Below, piece by piece: positions 35,101 through 43,389 of a stretch of 64,000 nucleotides of DNA. Each line of letters begins with the position of its first letter. The first letter of the stretch is position 1. The notes below the pieces were generated by a model. That model was not told where the DNA came from, did no database searches, and saw nothing but the letters and a program-made list of their open reading frames with translations. The stretch comes from an uncultured euryarchaeote (lineage in GTDB: Archaea > Thermoplasmatota > Poseidoniia > Poseidoniales > Poseidoniaceae). A program made the translations under genes and the position numbers. The DNA lies in the NCBI GenBank assembly GCA_937892945.1, contig CALBIL010000038.1:1-64000 (forward strand). The letters are read 5' to 3'.

Positions 35101-37228
35101 TGGTTTGTTGGACAACTGTCATTCGAATGGCACCAGAGGAAGTCATGCGGATAGGCAAATGCACTTCCTTTGTTCCACCCACGGCAGTGACTGACTGTAA
35201 AGCTGCATTGAGAGCAATAACCACCGCATCGGCCGAGGAGAACTGTAAGGCAAACGAGGCATCATATGGTGCAAAAAGTCCACCGAACAAGACTTCTGAT
35301 GAAGAGGAGGATGAACCAATGCGAACCATTACTTCAACCATCGGAAGACCTTCAACGCCTTCCGAAGCAGATGCTTGAGATAAGGCATTATTCATCGATA
35401 AGAGTTCGGTTGGAGAAAGTTGTATGACTTGCATATCTTGGAGATTTGATAATGATGATGACATGAAATCTTGACCGTTGATTGACATGGTAACGAAGGG
35501 TGAGTTCATTTGCTGAAGAGGTGATGCAACACCGAATTCAAACGCATCAACACCTGCTGCTGGAAGAAGAAGAGAAAACGCTGCAGCATTGGAAGGTGTT
35601 GAGGCATGAGTCTGCCATATTGAACCGTCCTTCAATCGATCTTGGATTCCCAAGCGGCCAATGCCGTCTCCTTCGAGTGACCAATCACTGACACCATCCA
35701 TACCAATATCAATACGGAGACCGTCGGCTACGCTGGTCCGAATCAGTTCCACATCGAACGTATCCAGTGTCCAACTTCCGCCCGTTGATTTAGCTCGGAA
35801 TTGGACGGTGAAGTGAGGCGAAGTAAGCCATTGAGTCCCCGAGTTGAGAGTCATCCATGTCGCCCCCTGGTCGAGTGAATATTCCATTTCCCCATTTCCA
35901 GAGAGTGAACAATTCGAAGTAAAGCCTGCAAAACCTGAACGCAGATTAAATGGGGTGGTTAGCAATGTTCCGGAACCGGAGACTTGCCCATTTGACCATC
36001 CAACATTTTGTAATTGCCAACCCATTCCTGTTGGGTCTTCTCCAAATTCTTCGATGACTTTGCCTTCGAAGTGCATACCATGAACGACAGGAACTCCTCC
36101 GGACTGGCTCTTCATGTGAATACTGAGACGAACACTCGGATAGGACTCCCAATCAATCAGTCCTAAGTCGACTGATTTGGAGATTGAGTGTTCGAAACCA
36201 GGAACTGGTTGACTCGTCGAAGCATCGAGTAGCCGCCATTCAAGAACCTCACCTGATGGGACTTCTGCATCGAGATGAAGATAACCAAACGTTCTCATTT
36301 CACCTTGGCCAAGTGTAGCAGGACTGAAAGGTGCTGATGTCCAATTCCCTTCACCAGAAGAGACACCGGAGCCACTTGGCATAACAGAAACGTCATCAAC
36401 GTTCCAACCCGTATATGTAACTGAACCATCGGTCGTTCCAATTCCGAAGCGAACCTGAAAATTCGAGTTCCCTGCTACGTAGTTCGTAATCGATATTGTT
36501 TGTTGAGTCATCGAACCGTCATTGACCGAACCTGGATTGGAATAGACCGTAACCCAATTTCCATTGGTGCCCTTCACAGCCACATAGGCATGGTCATAGA
36601 AGTTGCTTTCAACACCTAAGCGCTTCATGAACTCAAGTTCCCAATTTCCGGAGCATGAGGAGCAATCCATCACGGGGGACGTTGCCCAAATGGTCGTACT
36701 CATCGAATTTGGATAATTCCCATTGTACGTGTAAAGGGCTTTGACGCCACTACTCACTCCACCAGTTTGACCAAGACCAGTGTCAAAGCCCCAAAGCCAA
36801 GAAGGAGAACCGAGTGTCCAGCCGTGCGTACTGCTTTCAAAATCCCAATCCCAACCTTGTGGTAAAATGGTAAGTGATGAACCGTTAACATCTACGCCAT
36901 CATACACTGTATTTCTCGAAAAATCAAGTGCCTCGGTGAGTGAGTATCCGGTTGAGGACGGGAGACGAGCAGATTCGATATTCAGGTCAAGGGATTGAAT
37001 TGCCTCACCGTCAAGGACACCGAGACGGGTGTTTGTATTCGCTCCATCCGGGAATGAACCAATCGAAAGTAAATGTGATTGGCCCATTGGCGTTGATGCT
37101 TCCATTGAGGCATCCGAATCGAGGGCTGGTTCTTCGGGAAGTAAGGTATAGCCCTGCAAAAGGGTGGATAAGAGGAACAAAGTCACTACAGCAAAGCAAC
37201 GAAGTGGCATGGCTCGCACTGACCCCAT
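32165..37228 (-). CDS. Giant secreted protein with MAM/immune-inhibitor-A-like domain, membrane-anchored
   Basis: 1687 residues from ATG 37228 (ATG 37210 also plausible; upstream ATGs lack signal-peptide logic). Signal helix RCFAVVTLFLLSTLLQGYT. Near residues 120-275 a domain resembles the MAM-like beta-sandwich of immune inhibitor A proteases: WDFESSTHGWTLGSPSWLWG, DCSSCSGNWELEF and GWNVDDVSV. No HExxH protease motif is visible, so it is not itself a metalloprotease. The middle is long, beta-rich and sequon-rich. A CARDB-like domain precedes a transmembrane helix near 1620 (VNPVLLIIIFLLTVSLVGLL), with a Pro/Gln-rich cytoplasmic tail of about 45 residues. Probably binds polymers or particles at the cell surface. 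Confidence 0.82.
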   Translation of the reverse strand: MGSVRAMPLRCFAVVTLFLLSTLLQGYTLLPEEPALDSDASMEASTPMGQSHLLSIGSFPDGANTNTRLGVLDGEAIQSLDLNIESARLPSSTGYSLTEALDFSRNTVYDGVDVNGSSLTILPQGWDWDFESSTHGWTLGSPSWLWGFDTGLGQTGGVSSGVKALYTYNGNYPNSMSTTIWATSPVMDCSSCSGNWELEFMKRLGVESNFYDHAYVAVKGTNGNWVTVYSNPGSVNDGSMTQQTISITNYVAGNSNFQVRFGIGTTDGSVTYTGWNVDDVSVMPSGSGVSSGEGNWTSAPFSPATLGQGEMRTFGYLHLDAEVPSGEVLEWRLLDASTSQPVPGFEHSISKSVDLGLIDWESYPSVRLSIHMKSQSGGVPVVHGMHFEGKVIEEFGEDPTGMGWQLQNVGWSNGQVSGSGTLLTTPFNLRSGFAGFTSNCSLSGNGEMEYSLDQGATWMTLNSGTQWLTSPHFTVQFRAKSTGGSWTLDTFDVELIRTSVADGLRIDIGMDGVSDWSLEGDGIGRLGIQDRLKDGSIWQTHASTPSNAAAFSLLLPAAGVDAFEFGVASPLQQMNSPFVTMSINGQDFMSSSLSNLQDMQVIQLSPTELLSMNNALSQASASEGVEGLPMVEVMVRIGSSSSSSEVLFGGLFAPYDASFALQFSSADAVVIALNAALQSVTAVGGTKEVHLPIRMTSSGAIRMTVVQQTTQSSIEPVSIVVSNVTDTFTPSTDWIEVTSTFDFSNLGVTDAEAYVKSNSWSVELHLQGQTTESHTRCQMLSLPLFGSAVNGCLNQATPMIWVKDGVNGEVRMLGSGAFLQIDHRFKFTEQWNDEESLSVSVNLIAPSGPMLPISMNFGLGSSNGVENDISVKNWAVVNQNLVQSMLSAPYLQPGDDVQVEVELGFENVPSSSSPRSGSTLVRFLVDGSEVQSSSIITNGLVTFPWTIPVGKESVTLSIDVSPLNGQNIVYDVSNSVVFEFDTIVPELLDASVSEFDHVDAMPMTSLEFIVADRPILPSHAKVHLWRSWIDDVNLDGTMQITEIQVHPLQLPDDLGSIQGTYSLELDTSSAYSGSFFSGWLEIADPAGNMMQSSGTFDQPLFNVQISNDGSPQLGSAPASWNIDDSAWIHPGESNVLHLPLWDLNGISDISLIELNLAGNQNEPVLIQWDSVTEGCTTLNIYIDLESCRFVPTQNNQLFASEGTLEVNFSLEWGFDPDVSLTRIPTVFVQDFRGQSNTLSVPELSWKFSGELIVDPQTISYSLQGDVVDTLGTWVQPREEIDVVGELTWYRSSRLVIQPLEVEISLGNNEAQAESVNGTFFGMITAPLSSGSYGIHSSLGNPPNGAIDRTLTSPAAWFIVDDQVPGLVGVASPVDSIVLSESTWSTLQLEVLILEEDRLDEDTLLLNWAVHPAGVGLSSQLIINGSQPLSVIGGRAFGNEVPCATVLDLDELLTSSMRNDALELRIWVTGKDMAGHDINPVFNDIDAPLSVWVLEQRIAEYSFSTPEMKPNDNIAAGDTIRLGTSITNSGLADGDAQIFVELVESNGARTRIDARGIQIEAGGTYVYSKDWIPDRAGTMWIEYQIINGPLAQSETVYIDEQRSEGLFSGIASVNPVLLIIIFLLTVSLVGLLIFGLKSPQSKQWSQNQQRVVEKALPALNQSKPSPQPVSGPYGTSEQIASPGENPYK

Positions 37229-37355
37229 AGTATACACTACGGCCCCTCGTAGGTCAAAAGACTTCGGCCAACAAATCCTCATCCCGTAGGGATGGAGAAA
37301 AAGAGATGTGGCTCTTGGGGCAAGGCTCAAGGGCTTTGGCCACCGAACATTGAAC

Positions 37356-38060
37356 ATGACCGATGTCGAAACACTGAAAAGAGATGCTGGAATTGCTGCT
37401 TGTGCTTATGTCAAGAGTGGTATGAAGGTTGGATTGGGAACCGGTTCAACTGTCAAACATACGGTCGTTGAGTTAGGTCGTATGATTACCGAAGAAGGAT
37501 TAGAGATAGTTGGAGTCCCAACATCATTGGCAACTGAAAAACTCGCTCTTGAAGTTGGAATCCCCCTCGTCAAACTTTCTGAAATTGATGGATTGGATGT
37601 TGTCATTGATGGAGCCGATGAATATGACCCGCAGTTTCAACTGATTAAAGGCGGCGGTGCTGCTCTTTTGAGAGAGAAAATTGTGGCGCAAGAATCGAGT
37701 GGTATGGTTGTAGTGGCCGATGACAGAAAGCGTGTCGAAACACTCGGTGCATTCCCTTTGCCAATCGAAGTCACACCCTTTGCTCACCAAGCAACGATTC
37801 GGGCTCTTGGCCGTGTTCTAAATTGCCGAGTGAATTGCCGAATGTCAGGTGACCACCCCGTCATCACCGACAACGGCAACATGATTGCTGATGCGCATTG
37901 CGGTCCTACAATTCAAGATCCCGTGGGCATGGAAGCAGAGATACTCAATATTGCTGGAGTCGTACAAGTTGGTTTATTCAACAATATGTGTGATGTTGTC
38001 GTACTTGCTGGCGCAAACGGTGTTGAAACGTTCGTCAACCCAAATGGGCGTCTCAAGTGA
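37356..38060 (+). CDS. rpiA: Ribose-5-phosphate isomerase A
   Basis: 234 residues from ATG 37356. Interconverts ribose-5-phosphate and ribulose-5-phosphate for nucleotide synthesis. Family motifs are GLGTGSTVKHT (phosphate loop), DVVIDGADEYDP (catalytic Asp region) and LIKGGGAALLREKIVA. Length is usual for RpiA. It is divergent from the giant surface gene, with 127 bp between the starts, and is followed by tRNA-Lys. Confidence 0.95.
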   Translation: MTDVETLKRDAGIAACAYVKSGMKVGLGTGSTVKHTVVELGRMITEEGLEIVGVPTSLATEKLALEVGIPLVKLSEIDGLDVVIDGADEYDPQFQLIKGGGAALLREKIVAQESSGMVVVADDRKRVETLGAFPLPIEVTPFAHQATIRALGRVLNCRVNCRMSGDHPVITDNGNMIADAHCGPTIQDPVGMEAEILNIAGVVQVGLFNNMCDVVVLAGANGVETFVNPNGRLK

Positions 38061-38107
38061 AGTTCAATCTCTCAATTGTTAAATACGGGTGGTTAAGACC
38101 GTTGGAT

Positions 38108-38181
38108 GGGCCTGTAGCTTAGTCAGGTAGAGCGATGGACTCTTAATCCATCGGTCGCGGGTTCGAACCCCGTCAGGCCCG
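38108..38181 (+). tRNA. tRNA-Lys (CTT)
   Basis: Acceptor GGGCCTG (38108-38114) pairs with CAGGCCC (38174-38180), discriminator G at 38181, and CCA is encoded at 38182-38184. The anticodon loop CTCTTAA gives CTT. The T arm GCGGG-TTCGAAC-CCCGT is canonical. The sodX stop on the other strand begins two bases after the CCA. Confidence 0.95.
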
Positions 38182-38185
38182 CCAC

Positions 38186-38491
38186 TCAATCATTGTGTTC
38201 TTCTCTTGGAACACAAACACCCAGAATCTCATGGAGAGGGACGCTTCCGAAATTATGAGAATCCTCACTGGCTGTCGGGTCAGGGTTGTCTCCGACCAAG
38301 AAAACCAATCCTTCATCAATCGATTGGATTCGTTTTACAATCTGTAGGTTGGAATGAAATGGATGCTTGGTAAGAACCACATCTCCAACAGTTGGAAGAG
38401 TTGAATCATCCGAGTGTAAATCAAACTCAGTGCCATCTGGGTAGGTAGGCCACATGCTATCGCCCGAAATTCGAACACGGACTGCCGTCAT
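38186..38491 (-). CDS. sodX: S26-type signal peptidase, likely NiSOD maturation protease
   Basis: 101 residues. A minimal S26/LepB-like serine protease: nucleophile Ser in SGDSMWPTYPDG (about residue 12), general-base Lys in IVKRIQSID (about 55), and the GDNPDPTASEDSHNFG motif. There is no membrane anchor, matching the soluble maturases that trim the NiSOD leader to expose the nickel-binding histidine. It lies directly downstream of sodN, 9 bp away, with GAGGT before its start. The assignment rests on both motif and context. Confidence 0.85.
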   Translation of the reverse strand: MTAVRVRISGDSMWPTYPDGTEFDLHSDDSTLPTVGDVVLTKHPFHSNLQIVKRIQSIDEGLVFLVGDNPDPTASEDSHNFGSVPLHEILGVCVPREEHND

Positions 38492-38500
38492 GTTTGGACC

Positions 38501-38977
38501 TCAACTGGCTCGGATCCAAGGAACTTCCCGGCCCTTGATGGACCAGAACATGGTGTGAATCGCTTCGATTGCATCCATAAGTTCTTGCGCGTGTTGAGCT
38601 GAAACTTCGACCTTGCAAGCACTGCACAATTTTGCAGCAGTCCAGAAGGTGTCATGAAGTTCAGGGTGAGCATCAAGGTGGATTGGTTTGAAGAAATCAG
38701 TCCAAAGAACCAATAATTCTTTCTTACACTTTTGTGCTTCTTCTTCCTTAATTGCAGCATAACGGCTCATTGTATTCATGTACGTTGCCATTGATTGTGA
38801 ACTGAAGACTTGAGGGTATTCGAGGGCGAGCATTTTCTTAGTCATCGATTGAACTGCTTCACCTGCAACACGGGCGCTTGCTGGGTCGTAGACTCCACAA
38901 GGTCCATCGCAGTGTGCTGAGGCTTCAATCAGTGTATATGGTGTGTCTTCCATACCATGGGGATTGAGAACAGGCAT
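38501..38977 (-). CDS. sodN: Nickel superoxide dismutase precursor
   Basis: 158 residues from ATG 38977. Disproportionates superoxide to oxygen and peroxide. The nickel hook HCDGPCGVYDP follows a 21-residue leader (MPVLNPHGMEDTPYTLIEAS), so cleavage before His22 would free the N-terminal His plus Cys2 and Cys6 ligands. Known NiSODs have HCDLPCGVY; here position 4 is Gly. The rest is helical, as in the four-helix-bundle family, with an extra CSAC pair near the C-terminus. Upstream ATGs at 39073 would overlap the carbamate kinase gene. sodN-sodX linkage is the classic arrangement. Confidence 0.93.
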   Translation of the reverse strand: MPVLNPHGMEDTPYTLIEASAHCDGPCGVYDPASARVAGEAVQSMTKKMLALEYPQVFSSQSMATYMNTMSRYAAIKEEEAQKCKKELLVLWTDFFKPIHLDAHPELHDTFWTAAKLCSACKVEVSAQHAQELMDAIEAIHTMFWSIKGREVPWIRAS

Positions 38978-38999
38978 ATCAATATGTGCTTGTCGAACA

Positions 39000-39908
39000 T
39001 CACACGACGATTGTAGTGCCTGCTTCTCCACGTAATGCGAGAAGTGCATCGCCAGGCTGGCATAGAATCGCACTCAACCCTGGACGATGTAAGGCGGCTT
39101 CCATCAAACTACCGATTTTGGGTGCCATTGAACCGGCTGGGAATTCTCCTTGCCCCATAAAACGTTCACATTCATCCAAAGACAAACGATGATGAATCAT
39201 TTCGTTCTCACCACCGAAATCAGTTCGCACAGCATCAATAGCGGTTGAAATAATCAGTGCATCAGCATCCAGTTGGATTGCGAGCAGTGCCGACAATCGA
39301 TCTTTATCGATGACTGCGGGAACACCGACGAAATGGTCACCTTTCGCAACGATTGGAATCCCGCCTCCACCTCCACAAATCACAACTGCATGCAATTCTA
39401 CTAATTTTTGAATCACGGGTAAATCAATTACTTTCATTGGAAGAGGACTGGCTACTACTCTTCGAGGGCCTTGGATGGTCTCTGCGATATCCCAATCTGC
39501 AGACATCACAACTTCCGGAGAAAGAATTGGTCCCACAGGTTTGGTTGGATGTTTGAATCCCTCATCATCCCCGTTCACCAAGACTCGCGTAATCACACAG
39601 GCGGTTCGTTCAGGTCGTTTTCGGCGATGGAGTATCGAATCAAGGTTGAGCGCAAGTGCATGCCCAATCATCCCTTGTGTAGCTGCCACCCAACTGTCCA
39701 TGGATTGTGTATGAGCTGAATCCAATTCCATCAGATGCCCTACTTGTGGACCATTTCCGTGGGTGAGTACAACGCCCCAACCTGCCTCGAGCAAGTCGAT
39801 GACATCCGACATGACATGAGCAAGCACTTCAGCGCTTTTATCCTCTTTTTCGGGATTCGGAGATGATAACGCATTGCCTCCAATGGCATAGACTGCAATT
39901 CGCGACAC
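39000..39908 (-). CDS. arcC: Carbamate kinase
   Basis: 302 residues, start chosen at GTG 39908 so that the protein begins just before the conserved core (SRIAVYAIGGNAL). Transfers phosphate between carbamoyl phosphate and ADP to make ATP, or the reverse. Family motifs: VVLTHGNGPQVG, VVASPLPM, AVVICGGGGGIPI, and DKDRLSALLAIQLDAD. ATG 40007 would add 33 residues with no family support. It is upstream of sodN by 22 bp on the same strand; no arginine deiminase or ornithine carbamoyltransferase gene lies nearby. Confidence 0.9.
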   Translation of the reverse strand: MSRIAVYAIGGNALSSPNPEKEDKSAEVLAHVMSDVIDLLEAGWGVVLTHGNGPQVGHLMELDSAHTQSMDSWVAATQGMIGHALALNLDSILHRRKRPERTACVITRVLVNGDDEGFKHPTKPVGPILSPEVVMSADWDIAETIQGPRRVVASPLPMKVIDLPVIQKLVELHAVVICGGGGGIPIVAKGDHFVGVPAVIDKDRLSALLAIQLDADALIISTAIDAVRTDFGGENEMIHHRLSLDECERFMGQGEFPAGSMAPKIGSLMEAALHRPGLSAILCQPGDALLALRGEAGTTIVV

Positions 39909-40045
39909 ACTTGCTATCCAATGTACAAAGGGTTTGACCCTTTGCCTACCAAGTATCAGAAACACGGAGATTTCTCTGGTGAAACCAAACCTCCAATGGG
40001 GTGACATTGAATTAGAGAGGGTGCCAGCAACGGACAGGTGCGAGC

Positions 40046-41398
40046 ATGGTAAAGACCATTTGGATTGGAGATGTTCAGTCAGGAAAGTACGACGACCAAG
40101 AGGTCGAACTGAAAGGATGGATAAAGCGCGAACGTGGAAGCAATAAGATGCGCTTCATTGTTCTTCGCGACTCTACCGGCACCATTCAATGCGTCGTCAA
40201 AAAAGATGCCATTGGAGAAGAATTGTTTCTCGAAGTCAAGAACGTACTCATCGAAACTTCCGTGATCATCAACGGTATTGTCAACGCCGATGAGCGTGCA
40301 GACGGAGGGCATGAACTGATTGCGACCTCATTCGAAATCATCGGACCAGTCAATCCTGACCGTCCGTTTCCAATTAACAAAGAAGCATTGGATTCTGCAG
40401 TGGATGAAGACGGTGAACTCATGCCTGGTGGTTCTGAATTCCTTCTCGACAACCGACACCTCTACCTGCGAACAAGTCGCATGACCTCAATGCTCAAACT
40501 TCGCAGTTCTGCTTTTGGTGCCATTCACAATTATTTCCGAAATGAAGATTTCATTGAATACCAAGCACCAAACTTCGTCACAGGTGCTGTTGAAGGCGGT
40601 TCTACCTTGTTCGAAGTACCTTACTTTGGTCGTACTGCTTACCTTACCCAGTCGTGGCAATTGTATGCAGAAGCGGCCATGCCCGCATTGGAGCGCCTCT
40701 ACACAATTGCACCTTCGTTCCGTGCTGAAAAGTCACGCACACGACGCCATCTAACGGAATTTTGGCATGCTGAAATGGAAATGGCTTGGGCGACCAACGA
40801 TGAGATCATGGCGCACGGCGAAGGTGTTGTTCGACATGTTGCTCGTACACTGCTTGAAGAACAAGAAAAAGAACTGACTTCACTCGATCGAGACTTGGAT
40901 TTAATCGCTCGGTATGCAGACAATCCATACCCTCGCATGCGATACGATGAGGCTGTGGAAATCCTTCAAGCGAAGGGAGACGATGTTGAATGGGGTCAAG
41001 ACCTTGATTATTCCAAGGAAAAGATTCTCACCCAAGATTTCGACGTACCTCACTTCCTCACCCATTATCCAAAGATTGCAAAACCGTTCTATCACCGAGT
41101 TGACCCGGATGATGACAACTATGTCCTTTGCCACGATTTGCTAGCGCCAGAAGGCTATGGCGAAATTATTGGCGGTGGAGAACGAACCTGGTCAGAAGAA
41201 GAAATCTTAGCACGACTCGAAGAAGAAGGAACTGACAAAGAACCTTACCAATTCTACATCGACACCCGTTCATACGGTGGGGTACCTCACGGTGGATTTG
41301 GGCTCGGTGTTGACCGAGTTGTCAGTTGGTTGGCTGGAGCAACTCACATTCGTGAAGTCATTCCGTTCCCACGAACATCACGGCGCGTAACTCCTTAG
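40046..41398 (+). CDS. asnS: Asparaginyl-tRNA synthetase
   Basis: 450 residues. Class IIb aminoacyl-tRNA synthetase. An N-terminal OB anticodon-binding domain (about 1-105, with KGWIKRERGSNKMRFIVLRD) precedes the catalytic core: motif 2 FRAEKSRTRRHLTEFWHAEMEMA, written here in part as RAEKSRTRRHLTEFWHAEME, and motif 3 GGVPHGGFGLGVDRVVSWL. The ending REVIPFPRTSRR and YGEIIGGGER favour AsnRS over AspRS. AGGTG lies before ATG 40046. Divergent from arcC. Confidence 0.92.
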   Translation: MVKTIWIGDVQSGKYDDQEVELKGWIKRERGSNKMRFIVLRDSTGTIQCVVKKDAIGEELFLEVKNVLIETSVIINGIVNADERADGGHELIATSFEIIGPVNPDRPFPINKEALDSAVDEDGELMPGGSEFLLDNRHLYLRTSRMTSMLKLRSSAFGAIHNYFRNEDFIEYQAPNFVTGAVEGGSTLFEVPYFGRTAYLTQSWQLYAEAAMPALERLYTIAPSFRAEKSRTRRHLTEFWHAEMEMAWATNDEIMAHGEGVVRHVARTLLEEQEKELTSLDRDLDLIARYADNPYPRMRYDEAVEILQAKGDDVEWGQDLDYSKEKILTQDFDVPHFLTHYPKIAKPFYHRVDPDDDNYVLCHDLLAPEGYGEIIGGGERTWSEEEILARLEEEGTDKEPYQFYIDTRSYGGVPHGGFGLGVDRVVSWLAGATHIREVIPFPRTSRRVTP

Positions 41399-41407
41399 GT
41401 GGATCTC

Positions 41408-42451
41408 ATGGCTTCAGTAATCGCTCTCGGGTGTGGACTGATTGGACAATTTGTTATTGAACGTTTACTTGAATACGGCCATCATGTTACTGTTCTTGAT
41501 TTGAACATACCAGAACACTTGGCATCTCAACCCAACATCGATGCACGCCAAGGTGATGTATTCCAACACATAGCCGACTTACCACCTCAATCGGTCGTCA
41601 TCAATATGCTCCCCGGTAGAATTGGAAACGGTGTTCGACCGTTGCTGTTGGAAGCAGGCCATCAGGTTGTAGACCTTGCCTTCACTGCGGAAGACCCTCA
41701 CCAATATCAAGCGTTAGCAGTCCGGAACAATGCCGTGTTGTTGTGGGATGTCGGAATCGCTCCTGGAATGTCGAACATGCTTGCCAAAAAAGCCCAAGGA
41801 ATACTCGGCGATTTGGAGAACCTCACCATCAAAGTTGGAGGCAATCCAACACAACCAGATTCAGAATGGTCTTACATGGCGCCCTTTTCACCTTCTGATG
41901 TCATTGAAGAATACACTCGACCTGCCCGAATTAAGGTAGAAAATCAAATCTGCGAAGTACCTGCAATCACAGATCGTCACATGATTGAGGTCGAAGGTTA
42001 TGGGCAAATGGAGGCGTTCCTAACTGATGGTTTGCGGAGTGTACTCACAACAATTCAAGCAGCCAACATGAAGGAATACACTGTTCGGTGGCCCGGACAT
42101 ATCGATAAATGGCTCGATGAATCGAAAACGTTGGACGAACAAGTACTTCTTGACGCGTGGAAATATGATGTATTACGAACGGAATTCACATGGCTGGAAG
42201 TCATTGCTGAATCAAAGAATCAACGAAAACGTTGGGTGGTTCAAGATTCTGGCATGAACGGTGATGGGTCGATGGCTCGAACCACAGGATTGGTCACCGT
42301 TGCATGTGCTTTACAATTCCTCGAACATGGCCCTCTGAATGGTTGTGGATTAGCGCCAGGCATCCACCCTCCTGAAGCACTTAACGAACAAGCCATTGAC
42401 TCAATCATCGAGTTGATGGAACAACACGGTGTTGTGTTTACCGAAGATTAA
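41408..42451 (+). CDS. Saccharopine dehydrogenase-like oxidoreductase
   Basis: 347 residues from ATG 41408, preceded by AGGTGGATCTC; GTG 41399 is the alternative. N-terminal Rossmann fold with VIALGCGLIGQFVIERLLEYG, and the family hallmark GVRPLLLEAGHQVVDLAFTA with LLWDVGIAPGMSNMLAKK. It is probably a reductase acting on an amino-acid derivative in lysine or related metabolism; the substrate cannot be told. It follows asnS after 9 bp. Its stop shares TTAA with the zinc-ribbon microprotein on the other strand. Confidence 0.8.
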   Translation: MASVIALGCGLIGQFVIERLLEYGHHVTVLDLNIPEHLASQPNIDARQGDVFQHIADLPPQSVVINMLPGRIGNGVRPLLLEAGHQVVDLAFTAEDPHQYQALAVRNNAVLLWDVGIAPGMSNMLAKKAQGILGDLENLTIKVGGNPTQPDSEWSYMAPFSPSDVIEEYTRPARIKVENQICEVPAITDRHMIEVEGYGQMEAFLTDGLRSVLTTIQAANMKEYTVRWPGHIDKWLDESKTLDEQVLLDAWKYDVLRTEFTWLEVIAESKNQRKRWVVQDSGMNGDGSMARTTGLVTVACALQFLEHGPLNGCGLAPGIHPPEALNEQAIDSIIELMEQHGVVFTED

Positions 42452-42555
42452 AGAAGAGGTTCGCCACAACTTGGACACGGAATCCCGGGTATGAATTCTC
42501 CGAGTAAAAAACCGCAATTTGGGCACAGAGAACTTACCATATCGAATCCGAACAT
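42448..42555 (-). CDS. Zinc-ribbon microprotein (35 aa)
   Basis: From ATG 42555: MFGFDMVSSLCPNCGFLLGE then FIPGIPCPSCGEPLL. Two CPxCG pairs spaced by about 15 residues form a classic zinc ribbon. ATG 42540 would give 30 residues. It fills the otherwise empty 129-bp gap between the convergent saccharopine-dehydrogenase-like and HAD genes, directly downstream of the HAD gene. Its TAA overlaps the neighbour's stop in TTAA. Role unknown. Confidence 0.7.
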   Translation of the reverse strand: MFGFDMVSSLCPNCGFLLGEFIPGIPCPSCGEPLL

Positions 42556-42580
42556 GCTCTGCCATACGGGTGATTGTTCA

Positions 42581-43369
42581 TCAAGATGATGATTCAATCG
42601 ATGAAAAATAAGTATCGATCAGTTCGCCTATAGGAAGCAGGTCTTTTTCGTCAATCACAATTGCGGCATGTTTTTTTGGACGTTCGTCCCATGGATTGAA
42701 ACAGATCGGGTAACCTGATTCTTGGAACATAGCGATATCACCAGCTGAGTCACCTACCGATGCCGTATTTTCTTTCGTCACACCTAAACGCCGTTGAAGC
42801 ATTTGGACCACTGAACCTTTTCCATCCATTTGAACTTGATATCGCCCAAAGTCATCCAACTCGTATTCACCACGAGACATTTGCTTGCCTAAGAGCCAGC
42901 CATTGGTGAAAACATGCAATCGAGTATCGTTACCATCGGCAAAACGTTGTGCGGTAAAACGGTCAATTCCACCCCAGCGACGAGACCACGTTTTCTCACT
43001 TGGAAATTGGGCTGCTACATCACGGGCTGTTTGTTGTAAGCCACCACTTACAATAGCCACATGATAGCCTTTATCGAGTAAACCTTGAATGAACGGTTTC
43101 CAGTTTTTCATCATCGGCATCCCTTCCATACACGCACGTAAATCCGAATCTGAAACAGGAGGGAGTTCCGAGGAACGGCTTTCTTTGATGAGAGCAATAT
43201 CGAGTTTTATCCAGTCCCATTCATCGAGTAAACCTTGGTTGTACAGTTCGAATGATTCATCATTTGAAATACCTAATTTGTCATACACAAACTGCCAAGT
43301 CGAGAGGTGGTCGACCAATACTCGGTCCATATCTAAGCAAACAAGGCGTTCAATATTTTCTTGTGACAT
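42581..43369 (-). CDS. HAD-superfamily phosphatase (phosphoserine-phosphatase-like)
   Basis: 262 residues from ATG 43369. HAD motif I is CLDMDRVLVDHLS, motif II is in HVAIVSGGLQQTA, motif III includes DGKGSVVQMLQRRLG, and motif IV is SVGDSAGDIAMFQESGY. A helical cap (about 45-120) fits the PSP/SerB subgroup. The substrate cannot be deduced. It begins 20 bp after the end of the membrane glycosyltransferase-like gene on the same strand and precedes a zinc-ribbon microprotein. Confidence 0.82.
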   Translation of the reverse strand: MSQENIERLVCLDMDRVLVDHLSTWQFVYDKLGISNDESFELYNQGLLDEWDWIKLDIALIKESRSSELPPVSDSDLRACMEGMPMMKNWKPFIQGLLDKGYHVAIVSGGLQQTARDVAAQFPSEKTWSRRWGGIDRFTAQRFADGNDTRLHVFTNGWLLGKQMSRGEYELDDFGRYQVQMDGKGSVVQMLQRRLGVTKENTASVGDSAGDIAMFQESGYPICFNPWDERPKKHAAIVIDEKDLLPIGELIDTYFSSIESSS

Positions 43370-43389
43370 GTTGTTCAATCTCCATTCGA

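Noticed and set aside
32165-37228. Many 60-140-codon open frames antisense to the giant surface gene
   Set aside because: They have low-complexity, Ser/Thr/Arg-skewed products expected from the complement of a beta-rich gene and no ribosome-binding sites.
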